Assembly: GCA_964247975.1 (NCBI GenBank)
Contig: CAXTWH010000002.1
Coordinates: 124,001 to 188,000 of the forward strand
DNA length: 64,000 nt
Direction: 5' to 3'
From: KBS-96 sp964247975
GTDB taxonomy: Bacteria; Acidobacteriota; Terriglobia; Bryobacterales; Bryobacteraceae
Position numbers and translations under genes: made by a program. Positions 1 through 10,400 of this stretch are shown one piece after another. The number at the start of each line of letters is the position of its first letter. Within the stretch, counting starts at the first letter, position 1. Below the pieces are notes generated by a model that worked only from the letters and a program-made list of their open reading frames with translations, had not been told where the DNA came from and made no database searches.

Positions 1-1
1 T

Positions 2-571
2 GTGACATTAGAAAATATCTGCTTGCCTCATTCAACGCTCGGCTTCGAGGTTAAGCAAAGCATGACTGATCTTGACGTAGATATCAGGAATCAGGGCAGT
101 CCAACAACGGTAACGTTCGAACCCCAAATTCCTTTAGGAGCAGAGCTGGTAGGGTCCGATTTCAATGGCACGAAAATCGTTGCCGCAACGAAGCTATTCT
201 CAGGTGACGAGCACGCAAAGATGACCATCTCTGTTCCGCCCGGGGCCAGTCACCTCCAAGTCCGCTATCAGGGTGGCATATCACTGATGCAGAATCATCC
301 GGTTTTACACGTCGGTGATTCGAGCTCACAACTGAAGATCGTAGAAGTGAGGTTCCATTCGCATGTATTATCGATTGAAGCCGATCTTGGTCCTGGCGGC
401 GAGAACAAGCTGAAAATCCGAACGCCCTGGAAAATAACAGCGCACCAGGGGGGAAACGTGAACTCACTCTCGCCCTACGTTGATGAGATAAGCATTGACA
501 CAACGGCAGCTTCAGTAACTCGACTAAGCGAATATACTCGCGGGCGCTTCGAAATCGCGTTTATGCATTAA
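2..571 (+). CDS. C-terminal part of an unknown beta-rich protein (5' end outside window)
   Basis: The frame is open to the left edge, so this is most likely the last ~189 residues of a longer protein; the GTG at position 2 is not a convincing start and no ribosome site can be seen. The sequence alternates short hydrophobic and polar stretches with many Gly, Pro, Thr and Val residues, which suggests a beta-sandwich accessory domain such as those at the C-termini of secreted glycoside hydrolases. No catalytic motif or membrane segment is visible and I do not recognise the family. It ends 60 bases before the TonB-dependent receptor on the same strand. The glycosidase link is only a guess. Confidence 0.55.
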   Translation: MTLENICLPHSTLGFEVKQSMTDLDVDIRNQGSPTTVTFEPQIPLGAELVGSDFNGTKIVAATKLFSGDEHAKMTISVPPGASHLQVRYQGGISLMQNHPVLHVGDSSSQLKIVEVRFHSHVLSIEADLGPGGENKLKIRTPWKITAHQGGNVNSLSPYVDEISIDTTAASVTRLSEYTRGRFEIAFMH

Positions 572-631
572 AGTCTGACGGTCCACCTTGATTTTTTGTT
601 GATATAGTGTACACCGAGGGGTGGGCGGTCT

Positions 632-3600
632 ATGTTTCTGAGCTTTTCCAGATTGTTACTAGCTCTTGCTTGTTGTTGTGCATTGTCAAGTACTAAGTTG
701 TTTTCACAGGCTGTTTCCGGCAATCTCATAGGGACAGTTACGGATTCGAGTAACGCGGCCGTGGGTGGGGCGGATATTGAGGCTAAAAATGCCAGTACCG
801 GGTTTACAGCGAAAACTACGAGTAATGAGTCAGGTAACTATACGGTGCCTGACTTAGCTCCCGGTACTTACTCAATTACTGTGACCAAGACAGGCTTTAA
901 ATCGTACACACAGCAGAATACAACTGTAAACGTATCTCAATCGAGCACAGTCAATGTGATCCTTACGGTTGGCGAAGCGTCGCAGCAAGTTACGGTGACC
1001 GATGCTCCCCCCATCATCGAGAGCGACCGAGCCGCAGTGGAAACCCGGCTATCCTCTCAACAAATTTCGACTTTGCCTCTTGCAGGACGTAATTTCACGG
1101 CGCTAGCGCTGCTGACGCCCGGATCAGTCATCAACACATTCCAACATGCAGCCAGTGAAAACCCGCAGCAGTCGATTCTTGTAAATACCGGAGGTCAGGA
1201 GTTTGCAGGCACCAACTATCAGCTTGACGGCATGAATAACAACGACTCTGTTCTTGGCATCACGATTGTGAATCCGGCGGTAGACTCAGTAGGCGAATTT
1301 ACTGCGCAAACAAACGACTACGATCCTGAATACCAGGCGACGGGCGCCGTGATCCAGGTGCAGACCAAATCCGGAACGAATCAATTTCATGGCAGCGCCT
1401 TCGAGTTCTTGCAGAACAATATCTTCCAGGCTCGTGATCCTTTCACACAAGGGTTGCACGCTCCGGGGACGCCGGCTCCCGCTCATCGTGGAATACCCGA
1501 GCTTCGGTTCAATCAATTCGGCGGTTCGCTTGGGGGCCCTGTGAAGAAGGACAAGCTTTTTTTCTTTCTCGATTACCAGGGTACCCAAAGAAGGCTGGGC
1601 GGTTCGGAATCGCTTCGTGTTCCCACCCAAGCTGAACGTACCGGCAACCTCAGTGACTTAGGAGTTGCTATTTATGATCCGAATACCGGTTTACCCGGCG
1701 GAACCGGCCGAGTCCCAATCCCTGGAGCGAACCTCGGTTCTCGCGTTTCGCCGCCGGCAGTCGCCATTCTAAACGCGTTGCCGTTACCTAACATCGCAAC
1801 AACCAATCCGTCTGCGAACAATTTTGCGACGAGTGCCGTCGAGCAGTACCCCACCAATCAATTCGACACGCGAGGAGATTACTCGGTCAACGACAAACTT
1901 CGGGTGTTCGGCAGATACAGCTATCTCACTGCAAACGTCACGGCTCCTGGTCCGTTCGGCTTGTATGGCGGGTCCGCCTTCCCCGCGTTTGCCTTTTCGG
2001 GCCTTTCTGACGCTTTGAATCAAAACGTTGCCTCGAATGCGACTTACACCTTTAGTCCCACGCTTCTGGCTGATGTTCGCTTCGGCTTCTCGCGTTATCG
2101 CGTTACGGTTTCGGCTCAGGACCAGACCACGCAGCTTGCAAATACCGTCGGAATTCCCGGGTTGAATATCGCCGGCCGTCCCGATACCAATGGCTTGCCG
2201 GACCTCACTATAAATGGGGCCGGGGGACTCAACATTGGTTACAACTGCAACTGCCCTCTGCACGAACGTGAAACGCTGCTTGATTATGTCAGCACATGGA
2301 CAAAGATTGCCGGCAATCATACGATTCGCTGGGGCGGCACTCTGGAACAGGCGTGGAACCAGCGACTGCCTAGCGATAATCATCGCGCGGGTTCTTATCA
2401 ATTCAACGATGCAGTTACTTCGGATGCAGCCGTGTCGGGGAGCGGCCTTGGATTGGCTTCGTTCCTCCTTGGTGCGCCTTCCAGTTTTAGCCGATTTCAA
2501 CAGATATCCACGACCCAGGAAGATCGGCAAAACCGGCTGCTTACTTTTCTGCAGGATACCTGGAGGATCTCTCCTAAGCTGACAGTTACCTATGGCCTGC
2601 GATGGGACGTTTTCTTTCCCGATTACTCGCTGAACGCCGGCCAGGGCGGCCGCTATGATGTGACCTCGAATACTGTTTTCATTCCCGGTGTTGGCGGCGT
2701 ATCAAGGTCGGGCAACGCACAAACTCAATGGGCAAACATTTCCCCAAGGCTAGGAATCGCGTATTCGCCTAACGCAAAAACCGTGATCAGAACCGGCTAT
2801 GGGCGAGGCTATACACTGGGAACGTTTGGCTGGAACTTTAACTCGTTGGCAGCCGACGTTTATCCTTCCATTGTCAATCAGAACATTACAGCGACCTCGC
2901 CCTTCTCGCCAGTCTTTTCTTTAACTACTGCTCCGCCGCCGGTGGTTTTCCCCACGATTCCGGCAAACGGCAGGCTTCCTCTCCCTGATGGCATTGGAGT
3001 CTCGTACATTCCGGCCAACCAGAAGATTTCCTCCGTCGATATGTATAACTTCACGATTGAGCGTGAGATCGCACCTCAATTAAACCTTTCAGTTGGTTAC
3101 GTTGGAAACCTAGGCCGCCACCTGAATGGAGGGTTCGGTCTCAACGCCGCCATCCCGGGCCCGGGCACTAATGCTAACCTTCGCCGGCCTCTTTATTTGG
3201 CTTACGGCTTAACGCAGGGTATCGGCGAAAAGTGCGACTGCACCAGCAGCAACTACAACGCCCTTCAGGTACAAGCCAATAAGCGTTTCTCACAAGTTTA
3301 CTCGCTGCTGGCAAGCTTTAGCTGGCAGAAGGCGCTCGATTACGGGCAATTCGGGCTTCCCACTAATCAATACAACGCCCGACAAGACTATGGGCCTGCT
3401 GATTTCGACCACACCTATGTGTTCACTCTTGCGCACACCGTTGAACTACCTTTCGGCCCGGGTCATCGCCTTCTGTCCGGCGCGACCGGGATTACCAGAG
3501 CTCTGGTTGCAAACTGGGCTTTTCGCGGGATTACATCCTACTACTCTGGGATGCCGTTTTCCCCTTCGATCTCTGATCAGGGTTTCTTGAACTCTCCTGA

Positions 3601-3967
3601 CCAGACCAGCCGCCCGGATTTGATTGGAAATCCTGCGATACCTAATCAGAGCGCGACTCGCTGGTTTAATCCCGCGGCTTACGGCACTCCAGCGTTGTAT
3701 ACCTTTGGAAATGCAGGCCGAAATTCTTTGCGCGGCCCTGATTACTTCACCGCAGACTGGTCAATTTCCAAAAACTTCAGAATTAGGGAACGAACCGGAA
3801 TTGAATTTCGCTGGGAAGTGTTCAATGCTTTGAACCGGCAAAACTATGCACTTCCTAACACTCAAGTCGATTCCAGTGCAGCCGGGTTGATTCAAGATGT
3901 CCAAGCTGCGCCAGGTGGCGGGAATGGGATGCGCAACATGCAGTTTGGAGCACATATTACTTTCTAA
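632..3967 (+). CDS. Oar-like TonB-dependent receptor with carboxypeptidase-regulatory-like domain
   Basis: Outer-membrane receptor of 1111 residues. Residues 1-26 are a signal peptide (hydrophobic LLLALACCCALSS core, cleavage near FSQA). Residues ~30-120 form a CarboxypepD_reg-like beta-sandwich (GTVTDSSNAAVGGADI, SGNYTVPDLAPGTYSITV). A plug domain follows at ~125-240 (LPLAGRNFTALALLTPG, YQLDGMNNND), then a long beta-barrel ending in Phe (AHITF), as in many outer-membrane proteins. The ATG has a GAGGGG Shine-Dalgarno ~10 bases upstream. Such receptors are greatly expanded in Acidobacteriota and are thought to import glycans, peptides or other large ligands with TonB energy. No TonB or substrate-processing gene is adjacent, so the ligand is unknown. 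Confidence 0.9.
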   Translation: MFLSFSRLLLALACCCALSSTKLFSQAVSGNLIGTVTDSSNAAVGGADIEAKNASTGFTAKTTSNESGNYTVPDLAPGTYSITVTKTGFKSYTQQNTTVNVSQSSTVNVILTVGEASQQVTVTDAPPIIESDRAAVETRLSSQQISTLPLAGRNFTALALLTPGSVINTFQHAASENPQQSILVNTGGQEFAGTNYQLDGMNNNDSVLGITIVNPAVDSVGEFTAQTNDYDPEYQATGAVIQVQTKSGTNQFHGSAFEFLQNNIFQARDPFTQGLHAPGTPAPAHRGIPELRFNQFGGSLGGPVKKDKLFFFLDYQGTQRRLGGSESLRVPTQAERTGNLSDLGVAIYDPNTGLPGGTGRVPIPGANLGSRVSPPAVAILNALPLPNIATTNPSANNFATSAVEQYPTNQFDTRGDYSVNDKLRVFGRYSYLTANVTAPGPFGLYGGSAFPAFAFSGLSDALNQNVASNATYTFSPTLLADVRFGFSRYRVTVSAQDQTTQLANTVGIPGLNIAGRPDTNGLPDLTINGAGGLNIGYNCNCPLHERETLLDYVSTWTKIAGNHTIRWGGTLEQAWNQRLPSDNHRAGSYQFNDAVTSDAAVSGSGLGLASFLLGAPSSFSRFQQISTTQEDRQNRLLTFLQDTWRISPKLTVTYGLRWDVFFPDYSLNAGQGGRYDVTSNTVFIPGVGGVSRSGNAQTQWANISPRLGIAYSPNAKTVIRTGYGRGYTLGTFGWNFNSLAADVYPSIVNQNITATSPFSPVFSLTTAPPPVVFPTIPANGRLPLPDGIGVSYIPANQKISSVDMYNFTIEREIAPQLNLSVGYVGNLGRHLNGGFGLNAAIPGPGTNANLRRPLYLAYGLTQGIGEKCDCTSSNYNALQVQANKRFSQVYSLLASFSWQKALDYGQFGLPTNQYNARQDYGPADFDHTYVFTLAHTVELPFGPGHRLLSGATGITRALVANWAFRGITSYYSGMPFSPSISDQGFLNSPDQTSRPDLIGNPAIPNQSATRWFNPAAYGTPALYTFGNAGRNSLRGPDYFTADWSISKNFRIRERTGIEFRWEVFNALNRQNYALPNTQVDSSAAGLIQDVQAAPGGGNGMRNMQFGAHITF

Positions 3968-4158
3968 TTTGGTAACTCATATTCCTGAGTAGTAAGGTGT
4001 ATATCTGATAAGCCTCACTACATAAAAACAAGGCCATGCCGAAAACGAATGCTCGAAATCACATCGCTAGTATGCTAACTCATAGTGAAATTTAAACGAT
4101 ACCGTAGAATTCGGACCTCGGCATAACTTATCCAAAACCGCTATTTCGATTGCTGCCC

Positions 4159-6129
4159 TTACTGGTTGTTAGGTACAGGCGGTAGTGCGCTCGCTGGTCT
4201 TGTTACAATTCCGCTGGCGGCTTCTGTTAATGAAATATTGTTAACAGCCAACGTGCGCCCAATAGCCCGGTCCAGCGCGGCTCGCGCTTTCGCGTAATTG
4301 CCTTCCGCCACCACTGCCGTGGAACGCGCTTGCGCCAGATCGCGCTCGTATTGAATCACAAAAAAACTGGTGGATTGCCCGACCGCCAAACGTTGTTGTT
4401 CAGCGGAAAGCGCTTGTTCCTGCAATTGACGCGTTTCCACGGCCGCGTCATAGCTGGCCCTGGATCGCTGCAAAGCAACATAAGCATTTTCCACTTCCAC
4501 CCGCACCTGGTTCTCGGTTTGCTTTAAACGAACCTGCGATTGGCGAAGCTGCAACTGGTCGCGCGCCACGTCGGCCTGCGCCACCCTGTTTCGCAGCGGA
4601 ATGTTCAATTGAAAGCCGATGCTGTAGTCAGGAAAATTGCGCTGAAAAATCTGCGATAGCAGTGTGCCTCCTCCGCCTAGCAGAAACGGGTCCGCTGCAT
4701 GTGGAGTACCTGGCAATGCGCCATACTGCGCTGCGGGATTTACCGAACCAGCCAGCGCATTGTTGGTTGCGCCGCCGACCAGGTTTAGCTGCGGCAGAAG
4801 CTCGTTTTTCGATCCCTTTAAACTTAAGCCGGCATTCGCAATCTGCAGTTTGGCTTGTTCCAGATCCGGGCGGTTGCGAAGAGCCTCCAAAATCAGATCA
4901 GCCACCGGAGGCTCCTGTTCCTGCGCCGGAACCACAATATGATCCAGCGGAATAATGCGAACCTGCTCCAGTGAAGGATCATCCGCCCCGGTGCGCGTCA
5001 GAACGTTTTTAAAAATCACTTCCTGTTGATCGACCAGGCTTTGTGAGTTAATTAAGTCCTGTTTGGCCCGCGCCACTTCCGCCGCCGCGCGCGTTAACTG
5101 CAAGGGAGCCAGCGTTCCCACGCTGACCTGCTGCTGGTTATCGTTGTAAAGACGCTGGGCGGCGTTTAACGCTTGGGTTTTTACGCCCACGTCATTTTGT
5201 AAGCTCACCAGATCCCAATAAAGCCGGATCACCGAAGCAAGCGCGGTAATCAATTGTTCATTAAAGATCAATGAAGCAATGCGCTGCTCGTTAACAGCGA
5301 TCTTGATGAAGCGGCGGTTTACATCAATGCCGAAGCCCTGCAACAATGGTTGCGTCACGGTAAAAGACAAGCTGGCAGTGGTGTACGGGTTGTAATCGGT
5401 CTGTGTTGAATTAGTATCGAAACGATTGGAAGTGTACCCGGCATTCACCAGCGTGCCGGTGGAAAAGGCCTGCTGAAACGCGCCGCTTCCATTTACCTGC
5501 GTGCTGATAAAGTTAGGCGTGCCACTGGAAAAAATGCTGGGCTGCGGCACGGAATTGTGCGACCCGTTTACGCCTAAGTTAAACAACGAATCGAAAGCCG
5601 GAATCGGCGAACCATTTGAATAAGGAATCGTGCTTTGCACAGACAAGTCATTCACTTGTTCATTAATGATTGCTAAATCCGCCGATCCGGCGTTCAATTG
5701 GCTTAAGGTATTGGTAGCGCCTAGCGTGGTCAGCAAAGGCCCGCCTGGTCCGCCTACGCCCTGCGGCAGTTCGCGAATGGTGAACTGCAATCCGCGCAGC
5801 AATCCGCCGCCCTGCGCCCGTTGTGTTTCGGTGCCGGCAATTAGCGGATTGTAGCGCTGCACCTGAATATCCAGATTGTTTTCCAAAGCAAGCGCCAGCG
5901 CGTCCTGCAACGACAGATACATGTTCCCGGCCCGAATCAACTGATAAGTCCGGGGAGAGTTGGCGTAGCTGACATCGCTCACTTGTCTCGACCGGAAAAT
6001 GGAGCCGCCTCGCAGGCCGGGAGATTGTGAGAACTCCGGCGTTCTGGATGGCGGAATGGTTTGCGCGGCAGCCTGTATCAAAAAAGCAGATAAACAAAAC
6101 GCAGCAGCAACTGATTTCCTTCGATTCAT
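4159..6129 (-). CDS. TolC-like outer-membrane efflux channel (RND operon 1)
   Basis: Outer-membrane factor of ~656 residues, third gene of an RND operon. I place the start at the ATG at 6129, which opens a good signal peptide (RRKSVAAAFCLSAFLIQAAAQ); a TTG at 6171 overlapping the adaptor stop is also possible. Two outer-membrane-efflux repeats are visible: long amphipathic helices rich in Gln, Ala and Arg (RLYNDNQQQVSVGTLAPLQL, QLQLRQSQVRLKQTENQVRV) and the typical NIPLRNR segment before the second helical hairpin. It is longer than the usual 420-500 residues because of a ~100-residue N-terminal extension and a Gly/Ser/Asn-rich insertion in the first half. It should form the exit duct for the pump encoded upstream. 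Confidence 0.9.
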   Translation of the reverse strand: MNRRKSVAAAFCLSAFLIQAAAQTIPPSRTPEFSQSPGLRGGSIFRSRQVSDVSYANSPRTYQLIRAGNMYLSLQDALALALENNLDIQVQRYNPLIAGTETQRAQGGGLLRGLQFTIRELPQGVGGPGGPLLTTLGATNTLSQLNAGSADLAIINEQVNDLSVQSTIPYSNGSPIPAFDSLFNLGVNGSHNSVPQPSIFSSGTPNFISTQVNGSGAFQQAFSTGTLVNAGYTSNRFDTNSTQTDYNPYTTASLSFTVTQPLLQGFGIDVNRRFIKIAVNEQRIASLIFNEQLITALASVIRLYWDLVSLQNDVGVKTQALNAAQRLYNDNQQQVSVGTLAPLQLTRAAAEVARAKQDLINSQSLVDQQEVIFKNVLTRTGADDPSLEQVRIIPLDHIVVPAQEQEPPVADLILEALRNRPDLEQAKLQIANAGLSLKGSKNELLPQLNLVGGATNNALAGSVNPAAQYGALPGTPHAADPFLLGGGGTLLSQIFQRNFPDYSIGFQLNIPLRNRVAQADVARDQLQLRQSQVRLKQTENQVRVEVENAYVALQRSRASYDAAVETRQLQEQALSAEQQRLAVGQSTSFFVIQYERDLAQARSTAVVAEGNYAKARAALDRAIGRTLAVNNISLTEAASGIVTRPASALPPVPNNQ

Positions 6130-6167
6130 GCTGATCAATGTGAATGGATCCTGGGCATGGGAGCGTG

Positions 6168-7466
6168 TCAACTCGCCTTCTTCGCCGGCACTGCCGGACT
6201 GCCTGAAGCAGGCACAGCAAAAGGCGTGGGCTTTACCGGCACGTTTTCGCGAACTTCATCACCAGGGCTGATCACAACGCGATCACCCGCTTTCAACCCG
6301 CTGCTGATCTCGACCTCCAACCCGTAATCGTGTCCAAGCTGAACAGGAGTGAAGTGAATCCGATCGCCAGCACCCACTAAAGCCACAAAGGTTCCATTCG
6401 AGCGGGTCACAATCGCTTCGCCCGGCACCATCACTGGCGGGCGCGTTCGATTGATAGACAACTGCACTTCTGCGTACATGCCGGGCAGCAGAACGTCTTT
6501 CGCGTTAGGCAGTTCAATTTCCGTCAGCATGGTTCGCGTGCTGGTATCAATCGCGCCGGAGATGCGCGAGATTTTTCCCATGAACTTCCGGCCTGGCAGT
6601 TCGCGTATGTCGATTTGGGCGGGGTCGCCCGCTTTTAAGTCCGCGTAGTTTGCCTGTGGCACATTGATAAAGATTCGCAGTACATTAGTTTGCGCAATAC
6701 GGAACAATAATGTGCTTCCATTGCCGATTAAAGCGCCTGTATCTATATTGCGAAGCGTGATGATGCCCGCGTAAGGAGCGCGAACCTGTTTATAGCCTTG
6801 CAGTTCGGTCAAGCGTTTCAGGTTCGCTTCTACTGCATCCACGTTCTGCTGCGCGGCTGAAATATTCGCTTCGCCTGCCTGCACGGTGGCGAGTTGGGCG
6901 GCATAGGTGGCGGTGGATTGGTCACCCTCCTGTTTAGACAGAACTCCCCTGCTTACCAGTGTGTCGTTTCTTTTCGATGTGACTTCCGCCAATCTTGCGT
7001 TAGCCTGCTCCTGTTGCAAGTTGGCTCGCGCCTGTGCCAGCGCGGCTTTCGCTTGTTGAGCGGTTGCTTGCGCTTGTTTTACCTGCTGGTCAAGATCGGG
7101 CGCATCAATTTCAGCGAGCAACTGGCCCGCTTTGACGCGATCCCCAATATCGGCGTAGCGTTTCACCAGATAGCCTTCCGCCCTGGCCAGAATCGGAGCC
7201 TCCGTAATCGCCTGCACGTTTCCGGGCAGCGTTAAGGTAACGGTTTTGGGGGCAAGTTTCGCCGCGGCGACAGTTACAATCGGCAGCGCCGAGGCTTCCT
7301 GGCCGGCGCTTGTGTCAATCGACTGTATTCTTGCTTTTCGCGGCAGATAGCCAACCAGAAAAACAACCACGAAAACAGCTAATAATAAAAGCCCGATCAC
7401 AATCACCGAGCGCGCGGAAGCTCTTGAGTTATTTGTGTTTGAAGGAGCCGGATGACTGGTTTCCAT
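6168..7466 (-). CDS. RND periplasmic adaptor (membrane fusion protein), operon 1
   Basis: HlyD/AcrA-type adaptor of 432 residues linking inner-membrane pump and outer-membrane channel. A cytoplasmic N-terminus of ~20 residues is followed by one membrane anchor (residues ~20-42, SVIVIGLLLLAVFVVVFLVG). Then come the barrel-sandwich hybrid (AEGYLVKRYADIGDRVKAGQ and LAEIDAPDLDQQ), a long alpha-hairpin rich in Ala and Gln (~110-215), the second lipoyl half (QVRAPYAGIITLRNIDTGAL) and the beta-barrel and membrane-proximal domains. It starts 14 bases after the permease stop and runs to just before the TolC-like gene, so the three are co-transcribed. The order permease-adaptor-channel is reversed for the first two genes relative to acrAB. 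Confidence 0.92.
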   Translation of the reverse strand: METSHPAPSNTNNSRASARSVIVIGLLLLAVFVVVFLVGYLPRKARIQSIDTSAGQEASALPIVTVAAAKLAPKTVTLTLPGNVQAITEAPILARAEGYLVKRYADIGDRVKAGQLLAEIDAPDLDQQVKQAQATAQQAKAALAQARANLQQEQANARLAEVTSKRNDTLVSRGVLSKQEGDQSTATYAAQLATVQAGEANISAAQQNVDAVEANLKRLTELQGYKQVRAPYAGIITLRNIDTGALIGNGSTLLFRIAQTNVLRIFINVPQANYADLKAGDPAQIDIRELPGRKFMGKISRISGAIDTSTRTMLTEIELPNAKDVLLPGMYAEVQLSINRTRPPVMVPGEAIVTRSNGTFVALVGAGDRIHFTPVQLGHDYGLEVEISSGLKAGDRVVISPGDEVRENVPVKPTPFAVPASGSPAVPAKKAS

Positions 7467-7480
7467 TGAATGTCGATGCG

Positions 7481-10400
7481 CTACACGGTTTCGCTTTCGT
7501 GCGCTTCATGGTCAATTTCACGGTCCACCTGGACCGGCGCGTTTTTGCGAAGCAGCGTATAAATAATAGGCACAAAAATCAGGGTGCCGAAAGTGGCGAA
7601 AAGCAGGCCGCCGATCACGGCTCGCCCGAGCGGTGCATTTTGTTCTCCGCCTTCTCCTAATCCTAGCGACATCGGCAGCATTCCGATAATCATCGCGGTC
7701 GCCGTCATCACCACCGGGCGCAGGCGCGTATAGCCCGCCGATAAAGCGGCTGACATTGCATCTTTGCCGTCGATGCGCTCGTCATTCGCGAATGTCACGA
7801 GCAGAATACTGTTGGCCGTGGCCACGCCGATGCACATGATGGAACCCATCAGCGACGGCACGTTCAGCGTGGTCTGCGTGGCAAACAGCATCCACAAAAT
7901 TCCGGCCAATGCGCCGGGCAGAGCCATCAGAATAATAAACGGGTCCACCCAGGATTGAAAATTCACCACCATCAGAAGATAAACCAATAGAATGGCAAAC
8001 AACAATCCTAAGCCGAGCCGGATAAACGACTGCTCCATCGTTTCCACCTGCCCCCGCATAATCAGTAAAGTAGAGCGGGGGAAGTTTGTCCGGTTCTGAA
8101 CTTCTTTTATGATTTTCTGAACATCGGCGGCCACTCCCCCTAGATCGCGATTGTAGTTGCCGGCGTACACATCGAACAACGGTTGAACGTTGTAATGGTT
8201 CACAATCGCTACGCTCGAACCTCGCCCGAAGGTGGCCAGGTTTTGCAGCAGTTGCACATTTGTCGGCGAGCCGTAAGCAGTGCCGTCCGTGACCGTAGCG
8301 GCGGTATCGGAATTCACGCTGGAACCGGCGGCGGCAATCGGTGTCCGCCCTAGGTCTTCCATGTTCTGAATCTGATACTGGGGCGTTTGCACGGAAACGT
8401 CATAGTTTACTCCGTTTTGAAAATTCAGCCATTGGTTCGGAGCCACCTGCCCCGTGCCGCTCAACGAAATGAGCAGGCTATTTGCCACGTCGCGCTGCGT
8501 TAAGCCGATCTGCCCGGCTTTCGTCCGGTCCACATTCACCCGCACTTCCGGATAGCCTATTTCCTGATGAATGTGAACATCCACCGCACCGGGGATAGTG
8601 GACATTCTTCTTTGAAATTCCGTGGCAATCTGGTAATTGCGCGGGTCGCGCCCCACTACCTGCAAGTCAATCGGCGCGGGCAGCCCGAAGTTCAAAATCT
8701 GGTTGGTGATGTTGGCTGCTTGAAAGTAAAAAGTCTCGTCGGGGAACTTCTGGTTCAATACCGTTCGCAGCCGGCCCTCATAGTCTTTCGTGTGTCCAGT
8801 TCTATCTTCTTTTAAAGAAATCAGAATGTCGCCGTCAGACGGCCCGATTACGGAAGTATCGCTAAACGCCAGGTTAAAGCCGCCGTTAGGCAGCCCGATG
8901 TTATCAAGAATCGTATCCAGGTCGGAGGGCGGAATTATTTGCTTAATCTCCGCTTCCACCTCGCCGAACAAGTGTTCCGTTTCTTCAATGCGTGTTCCTA
9001 CCGGAGCGCGCACATGCAGCCGCATCTGGCCGGAATCCACATACGGGAAAAAATCGCGTCCTACCGCAAACGCCAGCCCGAGCGACAACAGAACAAATAA
9101 GCCGAAGCTGATTGCCACCGGCCCGCGATGGTGCAGCGCAAAAGCCAGCAGCCCGCGATACCGTTCCCGCGCCATCTCGAAATAGCGATTAAACCATCCG
9201 TGCAATCGCCAGAAGATGTCAGTGCCGCCCGCTGCATGGCCATGCTCTCCTTGTTGATACAGCTTCACTTCCGAGCGCAGCAGAAAATGCACCATTGTCG
9301 GAACCAGCGTGCGTGAAAGCAGGTAGGACGCGAGCATGGCAAACACCACCGCGCCCGCGAGCGGGGTAAACAAATACTTGGCTGCCCCGGAAAGCAGCAG
9401 CACCGGCACAAATACAATGCAGATGGCAAGCGTAGATACAAACGCCGGAACCGCAATCTGCTGCGCGCCGTCGAGAATCGCCCGGGTAATCGGTTTCTTC
9501 AAAGACAGATTACGGTGAATGTTTTCGATTTCCACCGTCGCGTCATCCACCAGAATGCCGACCGCCAAAGCCATGCCGCCCAGCGTCATCACGTTTGTGG
9601 TCTGCCCGGCTAAAGCCAGCACAATTTCCGAAACCAGAATCGAAAGCGGAATCGAAACGCAAACAATCAGCGTGCTGCGCCAGCTTCCCAGAAACAGCAG
9701 AATCATCAAACCGGTCAGCCCTGCTGCAATTAAGCCTTCGCGCAAAACGCCTTGAATAGCAGCTCGCACAAACAAGGACTGATCGAACATTTCCTTGATT
9801 TCCAACGAAGGCGGCATCCCCAGCCGGATGCGCTTCAACTCGCTTCTGACGCGGTCCACAATGCTCAGTGTGGAAGCCCCGCCGCTTTTCAGAACCGTCA
9901 ACAGAACCGAGCGTCCGCCGTTCTGGCGCACGATGTTGGTTTGCACCGCCGCGCCGTCCCGCACATGGCCGATGTCCCGCATGTAAATGGTGGCCCCATT
10001 CACCGTTTTCACCGGCAGATCGTTCAACTGTTCCACCTGCAAAGGGCTGCTGTTCACCCGCACCAGGTAATCCGTTTTGCCGAACTTTGCGTCGCCCGCC
10101 GGAAGAATCAGATTCTGCGCTGTCAACGCATTTGAAATATCGGTGGCCGACAAGCCTTTTGCATAAAGCGCTTTCGGATCAATATCCACCATCACCTGGC
10201 GGTATTTGCCGCCATACGGAAGCGGAATGGACGCGCCCTGCACGGTCGCCAACTGCGTGCGGATAAAGTTCGTGCCCAGGTCAAATATCTGCTGTTCGCT
10301 TAACTGCTTGCTATTTAAGCTAAGCTGCAGAATCGGCACGCTCGACGCCGTGTACTTCAGCACGCTCGGCGGATAAATACCCGGCGGCATGCGTCGCAGA

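Noticed and set aside
1784..2530. 248-codon minus-strand frame inside the TonB-dependent receptor
   Set aside because: Arg/Ile-rich shadow frame without homology-like features; the plus strand is clearly coding.
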